NCBI GenBank assembly: GCA_013368315.1
Contig: JAACJM010000005.1
Span: forward strand, 1 to 64,000
Direction: 5' to 3'
Source of the DNA: Tetrapyrgos nigripes
Lineage: Eukaryota > Basidiomycota > Agaricomycetes > Agaricales > Campanellaceae
Length of the DNA: 64,000 nucleotides
A program made the translations under genes and the position numbers. This document shows positions 32,814-45,399 of the stretch, piece after piece (the stretch's first letter is position 1; each line of letters begins with the position of its first letter). Below the pieces are notes generated by a model. That model saw nothing but the letters and a program-made list of their open reading frames with translations, did not search any database and was not told the DNA's origin.

Positions 32814-34386
32814 ATGACCACGACTAAAACGACGACGACGACGCCTCCTGCTGAACTCAAGGCCTCCCTGGAGAAGCATAATGATACTTTTGAGTCACTT
32901 TTGAAGTTGATTCCACCGCAATACTACATTGTGGAAGACTTGACCGAAGAACAGGTATGTATTTTACTTTTAGTTTGAAGGAGACAAGGTACCTATCGTT
33001 CTTTTTATGTTACAGGAACTGTCCAGGCTGCAGAGGAAGAATGCAAAAAAGCAAAAGGCACCAAAACAAGCGATTAAAGAGGCTACAAAGAAAGCGCGTA
33101 AGGAAAAAGTATGTGCGGATGCTCTGACTTGCGAAACCCGATTGACGCTTTCGACCACACGCAGCTTGACCCGGCCAACCAAAAAACTATTGTAGACATC
33201 CAAAACGAGGCTGCTCTCGTGAAACAATCCTCAAAATCAAAAGACAAGGGCAAAGGCAAACGAAAAGCTGTCGACGACGATTCGGACGATTCAGACGATG
33301 ATGGTGATGCTATGGACGTGGATGTTCGTATAGACGATGAAGATGAAAGTTCTCCTGCCAGTGGCTCAGAAGATGAAGATGCGGACGATACTGCTATGAA
33401 GGTCGACACGGATAATCTCGTTCCTATGCCCTCCACAAGTGATATCTCGATTCTTCGAGAAAAACTACACGCCAAAATGCTGTCTCTACGCAGAGGCGGT
33501 AAAGCTGCTAACAATGGAGAAGCGGGTGATAGAGACGAATTACTGGAGGAGAGGAGAAGGCAGAGAGCGGTACTACGTGAACGGAGAAGGAAAGAAACGA
33601 AGGAGAAGAAGAAGAGAGAGGAGGAGATGAAAGGGAAGAAAACCAAGGAGAAGGAGAAAAGTGCCAATCAAACTCAGGCTAAACCCACAAAGGTCAGTTC
33701 GTCTTCCCATTTTTCGTTATTCGCGACTAACAGGCAACAAAACACAGAACCAACTTCTCGTACCCGACCCTAAATCTGCTGTCCTCGCTGCCGCCGGTCC
33801 TCACTCCAAACTCACATCCGTCACTTTCTCGTCGCTTTCTCAACCAGGCTCCAGTGCAAGCACCTCAAAAGCTGCATTGCACCACAAAGTCTCTTCAAAC
33901 CCTACTCAAGCCCTTTCTCAACTTGCCGCTCGCAAAGAAAAACTCTCTGCTCTACCAGACGAAAAGCGTAAAGCTATTGAAGAAAGAGATGCTTTCGAGA
34001 AAGCTGAGGTTCGGCTGGAAGGCGTCAAAGTGAAAGATGACGAGACAAGGTTGAAGAAGGCCGTGAAGAGGAAGGAGAAGGAGAAGATGAAGAGTAAGAA
34101 AGCTTGGTACGTTTTCTCTCTTTCCTTCTTCCTCTTTAGACGCCCAGATCGATACTTACACAACCGTCTACTTTACAGGGATGAACGCAAAGAACAGCTC
34201 TCCGCATCTATGGCTGCCAAGCAGAAGAAACGTGCAGACAACATTGCTATGCGGAATGAGAGGCGGAACGATAAACGCAAGGGAATCAAGACGAAGAATA
34301 AGGCGAGACCTGGGTTTGAGGGCAAAGCCTTTGGGAAAGGAAAGTCAAAGCCTGGAAGTGGTGGTAAAGGCCCGAAGGGCAAGTGA
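32814..34386 (+). CDS. RRP14: SURF6/Rrp14 family nucleolar ribosome-biogenesis protein, 442 aa
   Basis: Five exons: 32814-32954, 33016-33108, 33165-33692, 33748-34106 and 34179-34386 (1329 bases, in frame). The N-terminus LEKHNDTFESLLKLIPPQYY matches the Rrp14 N-terminal domain, and LDPANQK follows as in the family. The middle is acidic (DDDSDDSDDDGD, DEDESSPASGSEDEDAD). Two long Lys/Arg/Glu coiled-coil stretches follow, typical of the SURF6 domain, ending with the conserved RPGFEGKAFGKGK tail. In yeast, Rrp14 is nucleolar and needed for making both ribosomal subunits. The open frame extends to an earlier start at 32775, but the ATG at 32814 fits the family N-terminus better. Confidence 0.93.
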
Positions 34387-34924
34387 GAGTGGGCTTACTG
34401 GTAGAGTGCATGTAACGCCTCCAATTATATGCAGCTATTCTGTTTTGCCAAGTTATGGGTTCCTCTGATCATTCTGTCACTGGCCATGGGCCTTCGCATC
34501 AAAAATATTCGTATGTGTTCCAGGCAGATGAACGACCGACAAATTTGGGGAAGAAAGCTAAAGTTCTTTTTGGTCGAGTTGCGAGGGTACCCAGAGTTGT
34601 ATAGTGTATGAGCTGTTTCGAAACAAAGGGAGGGCGTGACGATGACTCGCGCGTCCTTATTCAATTTTCTTCCACACGGACCCTCGTGGCCACTCCTCCT
34701 CCTTCACCTCGACACCCACCGCGTATCCTCCTTCCCAGCTCATAACCTTCCTGAATAACTTACATTCTCTGGCAGAAGCCGCACTTTTTGCCTGACATCC
34801 AAATTTATAGATATCATCCACATTTCGGTGAATACAGACACATTGTCCAAATTGCCACTGCTACATACCAGTGTGCCGATCAGTTACGGTGCTAACATAG
34901 TCAAAATCTTTCAGATTCTGGATT
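34387..34924. other. Intergenic with a possible gene relic on the minus strand
   Basis: On the minus strand an open frame from about 34862 to a TAA at 34657 reads like protein (CVCIHRNVDDIYKFGCQ, VMSWEGGYAVGVEVKEEEW) and is preceded by AG, but it has no start and runs toward F-box gene B on the other strand. It may be the last exon of a lost gene. The plus strand holds the leader of F-box gene B. Confidence 0.35.
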
Positions 34925-36686
34925 ATGGGGTCGCTGACTGTTATGCCAGTGGAGCTTGTTGAGGAAATTTTCAGCCATCTGCTAGAATTTGACGAGGATG
35001 AAGACGAGTTTATCGGCTTGGCCAATCTTCGTTCTTGTACTCTCCTTTGCACCACTCTTTTTGACCTTGCCATAAGGGTCCTATGGCAACGAGTCGAGAT
35101 TTTCTCTCTTTTGAGATTGCTATCGACCTTTGAACGGAACGAAGCTGGTGTCTACGTGAGTTATTGACTTCTACACTCAAATGTCGTTATCATACGCGTA
35201 GTTGCTTATCCATCTCTTACAGGTCCTTACTGGTGACCCCGATGATGCTTCATGGGCACGCTTTGACGTATACTCCATTCGCGTCAAAGAGTTGTTGGTC
35301 CATTTCAGGCAGGAGGTCGATAGTTCTGTCTTTCCTCGGCTCGCTCTCGTGAGGCCCGACATATTGCCAAGGATGTCAAGGTTGACCCATGTGCGCTACC
35401 ACGAGGGAAAGGATTCGAGGCAAACGTTTACCGACAGAATGCTCTTCATGATCTCCCCATCTCTTAAAACAATCTCCCTCGACGACTTGGGTGGTGTCGA
35501 GCTATCGGATATTCAGGCCTTTCTTCGGACCCTCAAAGAGGCCATTCCCGAGCTGGACAGACTCTCAATCGATCACTGCCACTACGCTAGAGACTCGGAG
35601 GAGAGAGACAGCTTTGACCTTACATCAATTGCCCAGCTGAAAAACTTGCGCACCCTGCGCCTGCAAAGCAGTGCTTATCGAGGTTCTTCCATCACCCTAG
35701 ATATTTCGCCTTTGTCTCAAATGGAGCAGCTGGAGTATCTGGACCTGTCAATTTTCTCTGACGGCGTTGGGGTACAGGTCTCACAACATTCGATTGTTGG
35801 ACAATCAAACCCAAGGGAATTAAAGCGTTTACGGCTTCATCTGCCAGATTTTGCGTTCGAATCTAGTAGGAACATTGTGTCTATGGTGTTCGAAATGTAC
35901 AAGGCATGCCCACTATATTCACTGACCTTAGAGTCCTCTCCTTGGCTTCCAATTGTGCCTTTGGATTTTTACAAACGAACGCTGAATACAATCGGCTCCC
36001 AATGGTCGCAGACTCTAACTAGCCTAGCCATTTCTTTCCAACAGGCTGGCGTAGTAAATACATCATTCCCCGACGGAATTTGCCAACCAGAAGTCATCTC
36101 AAGTTTGGTGAAACCCTTGTTCAGTGCACGAGGCCTCCAGCAGCTGCATTTCACTGACAAAGTCGACTCCCGTGCTTTATGTGTCACTGATAGTGATATC
36201 AGCAACATGTGTGACGCCTGGCCCAATCTTACCCTCCTCCGACTTCCCGTTGACGTGCAGAGATACCTATCTGGCAGCGAACGGGGACTTCCGACAATCA
36301 CTTCGCTGTACACATTGTCTCTTCGATGTCCCAACCTGAAGGACCTCGAAATACCCTTCTATCCACTCAATATGCCCTCCACAATCGACAATGCTCAATC
36401 ACGCCTTGTGATGTCACCTTCGGAGCCCCCGAGAAGCCAACTGAAAACCCTTTTGTTGCATACCCCGAAGAACAATTTCCAGAAGTGCAATCAGGAGGAG
36501 GATGGGCCATCGTTGATGGGAGATCACCTAGACCTGGCTTTTCCAAAGCTGGTGGAAGTTTGGGTCCGGGTTCTGCCAGAAGATATGATGAGAGAAGATT
36601 TTGACGGTTGGGAGTCCGTCAATAAGATTTTGAAAGACTACAAGGAAATCAGAACATGGTTTGATTTTGAACTCTATGATATATAG
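34925..36686 (+). CDS. F-box protein B with leucine-rich-like region, 564 aa
   Basis: Exon 1 is 34925-35155, exon 2 is 35223-36686, with a 67-base phase-0 intron. MGSLTVMPVELVEEIFSHLL begins with the F-box. The intron lies after NEAGVY, and exon 2 opens VLTGDPDDASWARFDVYSIR, the family's standard join. The leucine-rich-like part includes LKNLRTLRLQS, MEQLEYLDLS and SDISNMCDAWPNLTLLRL, then an IPFYPLNMPS block and LAFPKLVEVWV. It is predicted to act as a substrate receptor of an SCF ubiquitin ligase. It converges with gene C, whose stop is 140 bases away; B and C share the NEAGVY ending of exon 1 and are close relatives. Confidence 0.9.
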
Positions 36687-36826
36687 CCTAGTGCAATTAA
36701 CCGACTAGCAAAACTGTACGTAATTTACTGGATTTTCGAGAACAAGAACATTGGGGGAAAAGCGAACAACGGCCATAAACGTCCAAAGGAAACAGAATTG
36801 AACGCATCTCATCCAACCCTCACAGC

Positions 36827-38501
36827 TCAGGCATATCGCCTCCTGACATCATGGCATATCCCTATGACAGTGTTGACCGCATCCCAACGTATACGCGTTG
36901 GTGACCAAATATCCCCCATATCAAAATTCTTGACCTCGACCGTGTTCAAAAGCGGAAACGCCAGATTGAGGTGGTAGGCTACCAAAGATGACCCGTCTGC
37001 TGTTAAATTGCAATCGCCAAAATCGGCCTCGGGTACATAAAGAAAGAGATATCTGAGTCGGTGTGGAGGTCCTGGAGAAGAGGCCAGAGCACGGGACTTG
37101 TCGTTATCGATAGGAGGAATGTCCCCGGGATAAAATGGTATCTGGACCGTTTTCAAGGCGGGACAATGTGCAGACAATGCATAGAATGAAGATACGGTTG
37201 GAAGTTGATCAACACCTGAAATACGGATCTGTGTTTGGACGTCGATGTCGATTATGAGACGGGTAAGGTTGGGCCAGGCGTTGCAGATGTTGAAAATGTC
37301 GCTATCCGCTACATAGACCACATCTTTGGAGAGTCCGCTGAGAGTCAACTCTTCGAGTCCTCGTGCATCATACAGAGATCCAATGAGACTCGAAAGAGAA
37401 ACCGGTGGGAGATTGACCATTTGAATAGGCCCCATACCGTCCTGATACGAAATTTCGAGGACAGTCAAAGTCTGTAACCATTTAAGGGGAATTATGTCCA
37501 AGGTTGTCTGGAATAGCTCTGCGTCATGAAACTCGACGAATGTCACCAAAAGATTCTCGACTGGAGATGCCTCGTACATTCTGAGAACCACGGGAAGAAT
37601 GTCTGGGCTCTGTAAATAGACCTCCAGACACGCGAGGTTCTCAGCTTTGGGAACACCATCACCCAATGTTCGCACAGCAATGTTCCCGTCTATGAACAGC
37701 TCGAGGTCAATCAGCTTCTGCAGCTGACACAGACACCCGAAATCCAGGGAGGTGATTTCTGAGTCGCTGAAGACCAACCGCAGACTACGCAGATCCTTGA
37801 ACTGCGCGACTATAGGCAGTGGATCAAAACCGCTGTTATCTCCTCGATGATGAACAATAACGAGTCGATCCAAACACGCTTCTTGTTGAACGAAGGAAAG
37901 ATATGGAAGGAGCTTTGAGAACTTGCCGCCAAGCACATCGAGATAGACTTTTTTGAGATGTGAGGATATCAAGAACATCCTTCTATCAAAAAACGTGCAA
38001 TCGGAATGGGAGTCGAGGCAGTACACATAGGTCAAGTTCGACAGCATTGGTCCAGGCCGCGAGAGGGCCAGACGACCCCAGACGGCGCTGTCGACCACAT
38101 TTACGGTAGCATGGACGGAGAGATTCTTGACGTGAATGGAATATAAGTCGAAACGCTTCCAGGATGCATCATCAAGATCACTAGTAAGGACCTGTCAGAG
38201 AGACAGTTTGTCTACCAACAAGCAAAAGTCAATGATATGATGTAAAACTCACATATACGCCCGCTTCATTCCTCTGCAAATTGGGGAACAGTTTCAGAAG
38301 TTGAAACAATTCGACGTCTTGCCACAATAGTCGTATAGCAGGCTCAAAAAGAGCAAGACATGTAAGAGCACAAGAATGGAGATCGTTCTTCGTTTGATTA
38401 GACAATGAAAACGAGGGATCCGGAGACCATTTCACTAAGAACAGGTTGCGGATAACTATTTCTATCAGCTCCACCGGCAAATCGAGTAGAGAGTAAGTCA
38501 T
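36827..38501 (-). CDS. F-box protein C with leucine-rich-like region, 537 aa
   Basis: Exon 1 is 38253-38501 and exon 2 is 36827-38191, with a 61-base intron. MTYSLLDLPVELIEIVIRNL is the F-box start. The 30 codons at the beginning of exon 2 (VLTSDLDDASWKRF) lie before any ATG in that exon, so the spliced model is needed. Further features are LKDLRSLRLVF, YVADSDIFNICNAWPNL, LPTVSSFYALSAHCPAL and SSLVAYHLNLAFPLL, ending HDVRRRYA. No damage is visible. It faces gene B tail to tail; after C comes a gene-poor stretch. Confidence 0.9.
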
Positions 38502-40179
38502 ATTCGTGCGTGAACAAGAGACCTGAATGGTTTGAAAGATGTTAGCATCTTCGATTTTTCAGCTGTATCGTGGATGTTGGACTGACCAAATCGCTTCTCT
38601 AGTGCCTCAAGCTGACTGTACGCAAAGCCTCCCGAAGATGCCAATGAGTCATTTTTGAGATCAGAAGGGGGCTATACGTTGGTGTTGATGACAATGAAAA
38701 AGATGAGTCGGAGACGCGTCATGTCACACTGTGCACTCCCTTTCTTTATTCTGCCACGTCGGAGCTCAACTTCAAATTTGGATTGCCAGTACCCAGTTCT
38801 ATGAGGGAGGGACGAAAATAGGATCTGGGAAACCTTCAAGATCTTGAAGGGTCGAATCAACCCCGGCACTATTGTCAGACGTCGTAGACCCATTACTGGC
38901 AACTCCCTAGGATGCAAGGGAACTCATTTGTGTCCTTCACGATCGGATTCTCCATCAGCAACACCTTGTGTTTTCATTGGCGTCTCATGAAGTTTTCAGT
39001 CGTGAAGAGTCGGTCGCAGAGTTGTTTGATGCCAACCGTTCAGATAGGTGCGTAGCCAATTGTCATCGCGGAGCGGCTCTGACTCCGTCTAAAGAATTCG
39101 GTGTAGCATGCGGCAATGATCTCTTGCGCGAGCATATATGGATTCGACCGACTTTTTCTCAGACATGACTTGTACAAAACAAACTATCGTCACTGCTGCC
39201 CCTTTCCCTTTGCGAAGCAACCAAAATGACAATCTGCAAGTCTGTATCTCTCCCGTTTTCAAGTTGGCAAGAATAGGGATTTTTTCAGCTGCTAATTAGA
39301 GCTAGGATGCAAGTCACCGTAACTATCGCTGGTTTCGCTTTACAAATCCAAGGGTATATCTCACATCGTCTTGCTAATCCTCCACTCTGACACTGACATA
39401 GCCTGAGCCGTTTAGCAGAAGGAAATCAGAAAAGGAATATAGGCTCTTCAAACCTGAAGCTAAGATGAAGCTGTATCACTTGTACGACGTAAAGTCTGCA
39501 TTTCACGGTCATCGACGAAGCCTTAGTTGGGATGCTGCGCGCGTGTTGGCTGAGACGGGCTCATATGGAGATGCGGGCGACACTGGCGAGATTGTTTGTT
39601 GACCTAGGGTCTACGACGACGGCGAAAATAGCGAAGGTGATGGGTCATGAGAGGTACAGTCAAGCATTAGGCGAATGCCTGGAAAGTGCGTGAGGAGAAG
39701 GAACCGGGAGGCCCATAGGATAATTATGATGGTACGTTCCTCAACATTTTTCTTCGACTTGATTCCATGACTGACTAAACCCATACGGCAGGTAAACCGG
39801 ATATCACAGTGAAGTTGCAATGTATCTAGACTTGGACCCGTAATCCAAAGTACCTGTGCAGTTGTTACCGTTCTTTGTTCATTCCGCCTTCACCACCCCA
39901 AGCAAGAGGCCCATATGTGTGGAAAGCGCCTTGACCGGACCCAATTGCAGGCATAAATATATCAGAGGATGACGGGCTAGTACCATCTAGGATCCGAGAG
40001 GCTAGGAAGGCGAAGTATGAGAATGAAATGGGGAACACCTTAGCAGACTGAGATAGCTCTGCAAGGACAGCATCCTGTAGATCGCTGTGTGTTTGAAAGA
40101 CAACAACTTCCACGTCTGACAGTGGTTCCCAAGTGGTTCCACAATTAATCAATGGTACAGGACACGCACGTGATGACGG
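38502..40179. other. Gene-poor stretch
   Basis: No supported gene over about 1.7 kb. An open minus-strand frame at 39865-40152 (start MINCGTTWEPLSDVEV) is short and has no visible family; I leave it out. The left part is the leader of F-box gene C. Confidence 0.4.
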
Positions 40180-40833
40180 TTGAAATTAATCTTTTCCGGC
40201 AGCGACCTGGGGTTACTCGAGGAAATCCATTCGTCGTTTCAACCCTCACTTCAGTTTCTCCATCTCGCCCCTTCAGGAGATCTTCATCCTAATCTCCCGA
40301 CAAATCTGACAGGCGTTTTGGCAGGTGCCACCGGTTTGAAGGAGGTTAGAATATCATGGAATTGTGCCAATCCAGAAATTTTGGGTGCGCCGTGGTCAAA
40401 GGCGACCTCTCTTTGTCTCACTGGTCGGCCTTGGATCATTTTGCAACAGGCGGCTCTAGTGAAGAAATTGGTCCTTCGCACCCGTTCTGGCCGACAGTTC
40501 GAAAGAACACTTCCCATCACGCTACCAAGCGTCGAAACGCTACGACTCACAGGCAAAAACTTGGACACTAGTTTCCTCGCTATGCTGATTATGTCCAAGT
40601 TGGTCCGGTTGACGGTGAGGACATTTGATAGCGCCCGAGCATCCGACTTGACTGCTGCGTTTTCCACTGGTGCCCTTTCTTCACTTCGTGCTCTAGACCT
40701 CGAGCTGCGTTATGTCGACAACGAGTGGTGCAAATTCCTCGAAGGAATTCCTACACTCGAGGAACTCCATTTCTGGCACTGTTGCATACATGTGGATCTT
40801 AAGCAATACATAGATGGTCCCCCATCATCTTAA
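40180..40833 (+). pseudogene. Fragment of a different F-box/leucine-rich protein
   Basis: The open frame of 217 codons starts at TTG without an F-box upstream. It has regular leucine-rich phrases common in basidiomycete F-box proteins: ATSLCLTGRPWIILQQ, LPSVETLRLTGKN, KLVRLTVRTFD, LRALDLELRYV and IPTLEELHFWHCC. It ends at a TAA; the next about 200 bases continue in another frame with similar character (NLISIPVDLLP), so a frameshift is likely. It belongs to another branch than genes A to I, because their conserved blocks are absent. It is probably a truncated relic. Confidence 0.55.
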
Positions 40834-41076
40834 CGCCATCCCAATCTCATAAGTATCCCCGTTGACCTCCTTCCCAGAAAACCACAACACAATACTAATC
40901 TGTCCACTTTCTCCTATAAGACCATCTGCAGCGCTAATGATGGGCGTAGCGTTGAACTCCGGCAGAATCTTGAGTCCGTAATCTCCGTAGTAAATCCGGT
41001 TTCTCCTCCTCCTCTTCCGCTAGAGCGCCAATTCAAGTAAGCGTCCTCAGATCTCCAAGATGGGGTGCTTGGCGAA

Positions 41077-42674
41077 TTACCGGCAATCTGTTGTCTCTGC
41101 CTTGGCCCAAGCAGTCGACATGCCGGAATTACCACCAGACCCCTGCCACCGTAACCTTCTGGCATTCTGACGATGCCTAACCAGGTCCATGACTGTGCTC
41201 CCAGACATCGTTGCATCATAAGATCCTTCCACCGTGACATCCTTTAGGTAAGGGAAAATCCTATCCAAATGATTTGCCAGTGATGCGGACCTGTCCACGA
41301 GCTCGTACTCCCCCTTCTCCACGGTGGATTTCATGACGAGAGTGATACTCTCGAGGTTGTGATCAACTTTGGACAGGGGTATGGATGTGTTCTCATTATG
41401 GGTAATGCGAACGGAATCGATATCAAAGGAAATACAAGCCCGCTTCAGTTGGGGAAAACTCGACGATAAGCTGGTCAAAGAGGTTAACGTGGGCAGGTCG
41501 TTCATATAACCGGTACTGATATATGAACCGGTAAGGAACTCGAGGTCGGTCAAATTAGGCCAGCGACTGCCAATGTCGGAAATGATCGTTTCGCAGGAGG
41601 TGTTTTTCCATGTGTCTCCGTGGAGGAAAAGATGGAAAAGTTGAAGGTTTTTCAGGGAGGACAGAGGCTCGAAGAAGGTGTTGAGCCAGGACGTCTGTAT
41701 GGTCGCATTAATGTCTGTCACCCGTCCTATGCCGAGTGTCAGACCGGTCAGTGTATGCGACCATTGAGAGGATAAAACCCCAAAAATCTCCGACCAGCCT
41801 TTCCTAGGCTTCTCGACGCTTCGCAGTGAGAAGGATGACAGTTCCGAGTTACGATATAGATGAATGACTCCAATGATGTCTGTCCAAGGCTGGTAGGACT
41901 CCCGAAGGACTAACTGCTTCAAAGAACAGGGTCCGCGGTCGGCCAAACGACCAGTCTTTATGGAGGTTTTGCCTAGGGCGTCCTGTAGATTTAGGTCAAA
42001 AACCCGAAGTTGTGGAAGCTGTGCGACGTAGGAAAGATCCAAATCGCCATATGCCTCGAGAATGCTGAGGGAGTGAAGCATGGGACTTTCTTTGGCGAGA
42101 AGAGGGAGGTATTCGCCGAGCTGCCGGCTATCAACACGGGTGAAGGTCACAGATTCCAGGAACGGAGATATCATGAAGGGTATTCTGGAAGAGAGGTGTA
42201 CGACAGAGTGGCAGGTCACCCTGGTCAGAAATGGAAGTGGACGAGGACGCGTTTTAGACAGTCTACTGTAAGCGGTAAAATAGACTCGGTATTCTTCAGT
42301 AATAAGGATCGTCTTCACCATGAAGGAATAGAGATCGAAGCGTTCCATGTTGTCGCTGTCGAGGCTGTCTGCCATAATATCCTGTATACAGGGAAAGAAT
42401 CAGCAAAGTTATAGACCACAGAGACGGAGGACGACACACGTAGAGTCCATCTTCATTAAGACCAAAACTAGGCAGCAGTTTGAGTAATGGCAACGTATAC
42501 ATGTTACGCCATAGATATCGGATCGCAGGACGAAAAAAATGCCCGACAGCTGAGCGCACATGCACGGAGGGCGCTCTTGGATGGGCCCGAAGGCATGACT
42601 CGAGAAGTAGTTACTTCCAACAGGTGGCCAAATATCTCTTCCATAAGCTCCATTGGCAGACGGCAATATGCCAT
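41077..42674 (-). pseudogene. F-box protein D, one-base frameshift in the F-box exon (about 512 codons)
   Basis: Exon 1 is 42440-42674 and exon 2 is 41077-42381, with a 58-base intron. Exon 1 starts ATG with MAYCRLPMELMEEIFGHLLE. It is 235 bases, one too many: a run of seven T (minus strand, near 42534-42540), where six would keep the family phrase SCRAFFRPAIRYLW in frame. Before the run the frame reads ACALSCRAFF; after it RPAIRYLW lies in another frame that joins exon 2 in phase 0. Exon 2 is intact over 434 codons, with ISDIGSRWPNLTDLEF and SLANHLDRIFPYL. The extra T could be a real mutation or a homopolymer error in the assembly. Confidence 0.82.
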
Positions 42675-43346
42675 ATCTAAGAGCTGGGAGGTATCTGCCG
42701 ATTAGACAATACTAGCAGTCTGAAATCTGAAAGGCTGCAACTCACGTAGTATGACAAGAAGGCAGCGATATGCGAGGATAATGGCCGACTCGAGGCTGAA
42801 AAGAGCGGTTCTTTCAAATGGACGTGACTGTCGCGGTTAACGTTTAAGAGAGAAAGTTCGAGAACACGAGGCAACCAGAACGACCTAAAAGCCGTGCAGA
42901 TGGACGTGGAACGCAGTGAGCATCAAGCGAACACAGAGTAAGTACTCGCGTCAATTTTTGTGCAAGGTTGATAGTTATACATCATCATAAATTTACAACT
43001 TAGAAACCGTTTGTCGCAGTGTATCGGCCTCCTAACATCGCAAGCCAATCATGCTTCCCTTTTCCTTGAAGTCAACTCTATCTAGAAGTACTAGAGCCAA
43101 TGTCCTGGATCCACAGGCAGGAAAATTGTAGCAAGTCGGTCAATAGTGCTTCTGTTTTCCTCAGTAGTCGAATGGATGAATGCCTTTGGCCATGGAATAG
43201 AATATGAGCGTATACAAATTACGAACTCGATGCATCCTGTATACAGCAGGGGCATGACCAGTCTGAACTGACTGTGGTGACCACTTCAAGAAAAGCGACA
43301 TCGAAGTGCCTGAAGACATGCAGCATGCCAAAACCACGACAAATCT
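42675..43346. other. Spacer between F-box genes D and E
   Basis: The 5' leader of D seems to contain a small intron (minus strand GTGAGT near 42742 to GCAG near 42690); E has a similar arrangement. Bases 43015-43160 resemble 30590-30725. No gene. Confidence 0.4.
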
Positions 43347-44903
43347 CTAGTTCCCTAACGCTGCCTGGACCCTGGCATCCTGACGAAGTCTGATGACCTC
43401 CAAGACTTTATGCCAGACCTCCACCTTCCCGCCCGGAACTTTGATAGAGACATCCTTCAAGTGAGGGAAAGTAGCGTCCAAATGATATGCTAAGGATGCC
43501 GATCCATTTGCGAGCAAGTCCCGATACTGATAACTGTCTGCGACAACTATCATGGACTCGAGTTGATGAGATGTGTTGGGTGGTGAGGTTGGGGTATTGT
43601 GCTCGTCGTGACCAATGGAGGGAAGATTGGAAATATCGAAGGGAAGGGAGACCTGCTTCAATCTGGGACAGCACGTTGACAACGTTTGCAGTGACACCAA
43701 TGTGGGCCGGCTGTCGATTCGGTGACTGAGCATCTCAAGATTGACTAGATTGGGCCAGACGTGGCAGATGTCGGAGATGACCGTGTCCGTGATGCAAGTG
43801 TCGTGCCACTCGCCTGCATCTGTGGAATTGAACGAAAAGCAGAGCATTTGAAGGTTGTTTAACCGGTACAACGGCCTAAGGAAATCCGAGAGGGTATCTA
43901 TGCGTACCGTCGGGACCCCATCATCGGCCGCAAGATGTCGTATGTCAAGATCCAACGAGAGCTTGGTCAAAGTGTTGGACTGTTGAGCGGATAGGACACC
44001 GAAAATCAACTCCCACTTTTCTCTAGGCATGCCGCCTTCTAGAGAAAAAGCCTGTAATCCCGAGGTCCGATACAGATCCACGACTTTGATGATGTCTTCC
44101 CAATCATACAACGCTTCTCGCAGGACTAGCTGCTTCAAAGTCGATGGGTTGAAAGGTCGTCCTTCGCGTATCTCTATGACGAGCTTCCGGACGCTCAGAT
44201 CAAAGACTCGTAGATTCCGTAGTTGTGCAATGTTGTTAAGTTCAAGGCTCAATTCGCCAGCTGCCCGTGTGATGACGAGTGAATGAAGAAGGGGAGACTC
44301 CTCTTTTACGAGAGAAAGCGATTTCATGAGATGTCCATCGTCGGCCCACTCGAAAACGGCGGATTGCAGGCAAGGTGAAATCATGAACATCATCTTGAAG
44401 GTGAATAATTCCGAACCGCAGCGTAGCCTGATCAGCGATGGAAGTGGACGGGGCCGTAAGGAAGCAAGGGCAGTATACACGGAAGGATGGACTTTGTAAT
44501 CTTCAGACATGATGAGTCTCTTCACCGTGGAGGCGTAGAGGTCAAAAGATTGCAAAGAGTCGTCGTTGAGAAGGCCAGTAATGCGCTGTACATACGGAGA
44601 GATAAGCAATACTTCTCTACAGAAACAAATGGTACCAACTCACGTAATCGCCAACATATTTCCGACCCTTTTTGCACAGTACAAAACCAAAACCCGGCAG
44701 CAGTTTGAGAAGAGATATCAGAGAGGTATTCTGCCACAAATAACGAATGGCGGGACGAAAAAAAGCACGACAGCTCCGTGCACAAGCGCAAAATCTCTTC
44801 TAGACTGTCTCGTGAGTGCTTCAACACGGTCAGGCACGTTAAACGAGTAGCTGAATATCTCATCCACCAGCTCCGTTGGTAAGATGGTTACGGAAGAAGA
44901 CAT
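43347..44903 (-). pseudogene. F-box protein E, one-base frameshift in the F-box exon (about 499 codons)
   Basis: Exon 1 is 44644-44903 and exon 2 is 43347-44585, with a 58-base intron. Exon 1 begins MSSSVTILPTELVDEIFSY. It is 260 bases, one short of a whole number of codons: after QSRRD the minus strand has four T (about 44792-44795), and five would link it to the next in-frame phrase CARSCRAFFRPAIRYLW. Exon 2 is intact: RITGLLNDDSLQSFDLYA, LRNLRVFDLSV, VISDICHVWPNLVNLEML and SASLAYHLDATFPHL. Here too the shift lies in a T run, as in gene D, so a sequence error must be excluded before calling it a pseudogene. Confidence 0.82.
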
Positions 44904-45399
44904 TTCCGAGAAGCGGGAGGTATCTGCAAGGAAAACCCTACAAATATTTAGAAACCGAGTGCTTGCAACATTGACGACCACTCACAAAACACGGAAAGAA
45001 GACAAGATTCGAGGATAGCAGCTGACTGAGATCCAGACAATGACGATTATGTGCAGCTTCTTCACAACTATGGACAGAAGAGGGAATTGCAGCTGAAAGG
45101 ACGTAATGGTGGTGATTGAAAGAAGACGTGAGACCCCGCCGCGGCATCGCACGCTTGGCATTTGTCAAATCTGGGTAACAATGGGTGAAACAATGCTCTT
45201 GTTACATGTACGTCTATGAGGAAATACGTGGTATGTAAAACTAAGACAGTTCTCCAAAAATATGAGGAAGGGACTGTAAGCCAAATTTGAAATGGACGAG
45301 CTATGACTGGGAGATCTCGAGAAAGGCTACAGGCTACGGTCGCTGTCCGTCATCCACGCCAGTCCGCGCTGGCTCTAGTACAAGTTCTGTGAGATTTGA
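44904..45399. other. Spacer between F-box genes E and F
   Basis: The right side is the downstream flank of F; the left side is the leader of E with a probable leader intron (minus strand GTGAGT near 44985 to TTGCAG near 44921). It resembles the leader of D. No gene. Confidence 0.4.

Noticed and set aside
33083..33667. 194-codon minus-strand frame rich in Ser and Phe
   Set aside because: It is the antisense shadow of the acidic and Lys-rich SURF6 exon 3.
39865..40152. 95-codon minus-strand frame
   Set aside because: It has an ATG and plausible composition but no motif, no neighbours to support it and no visible intron pattern.
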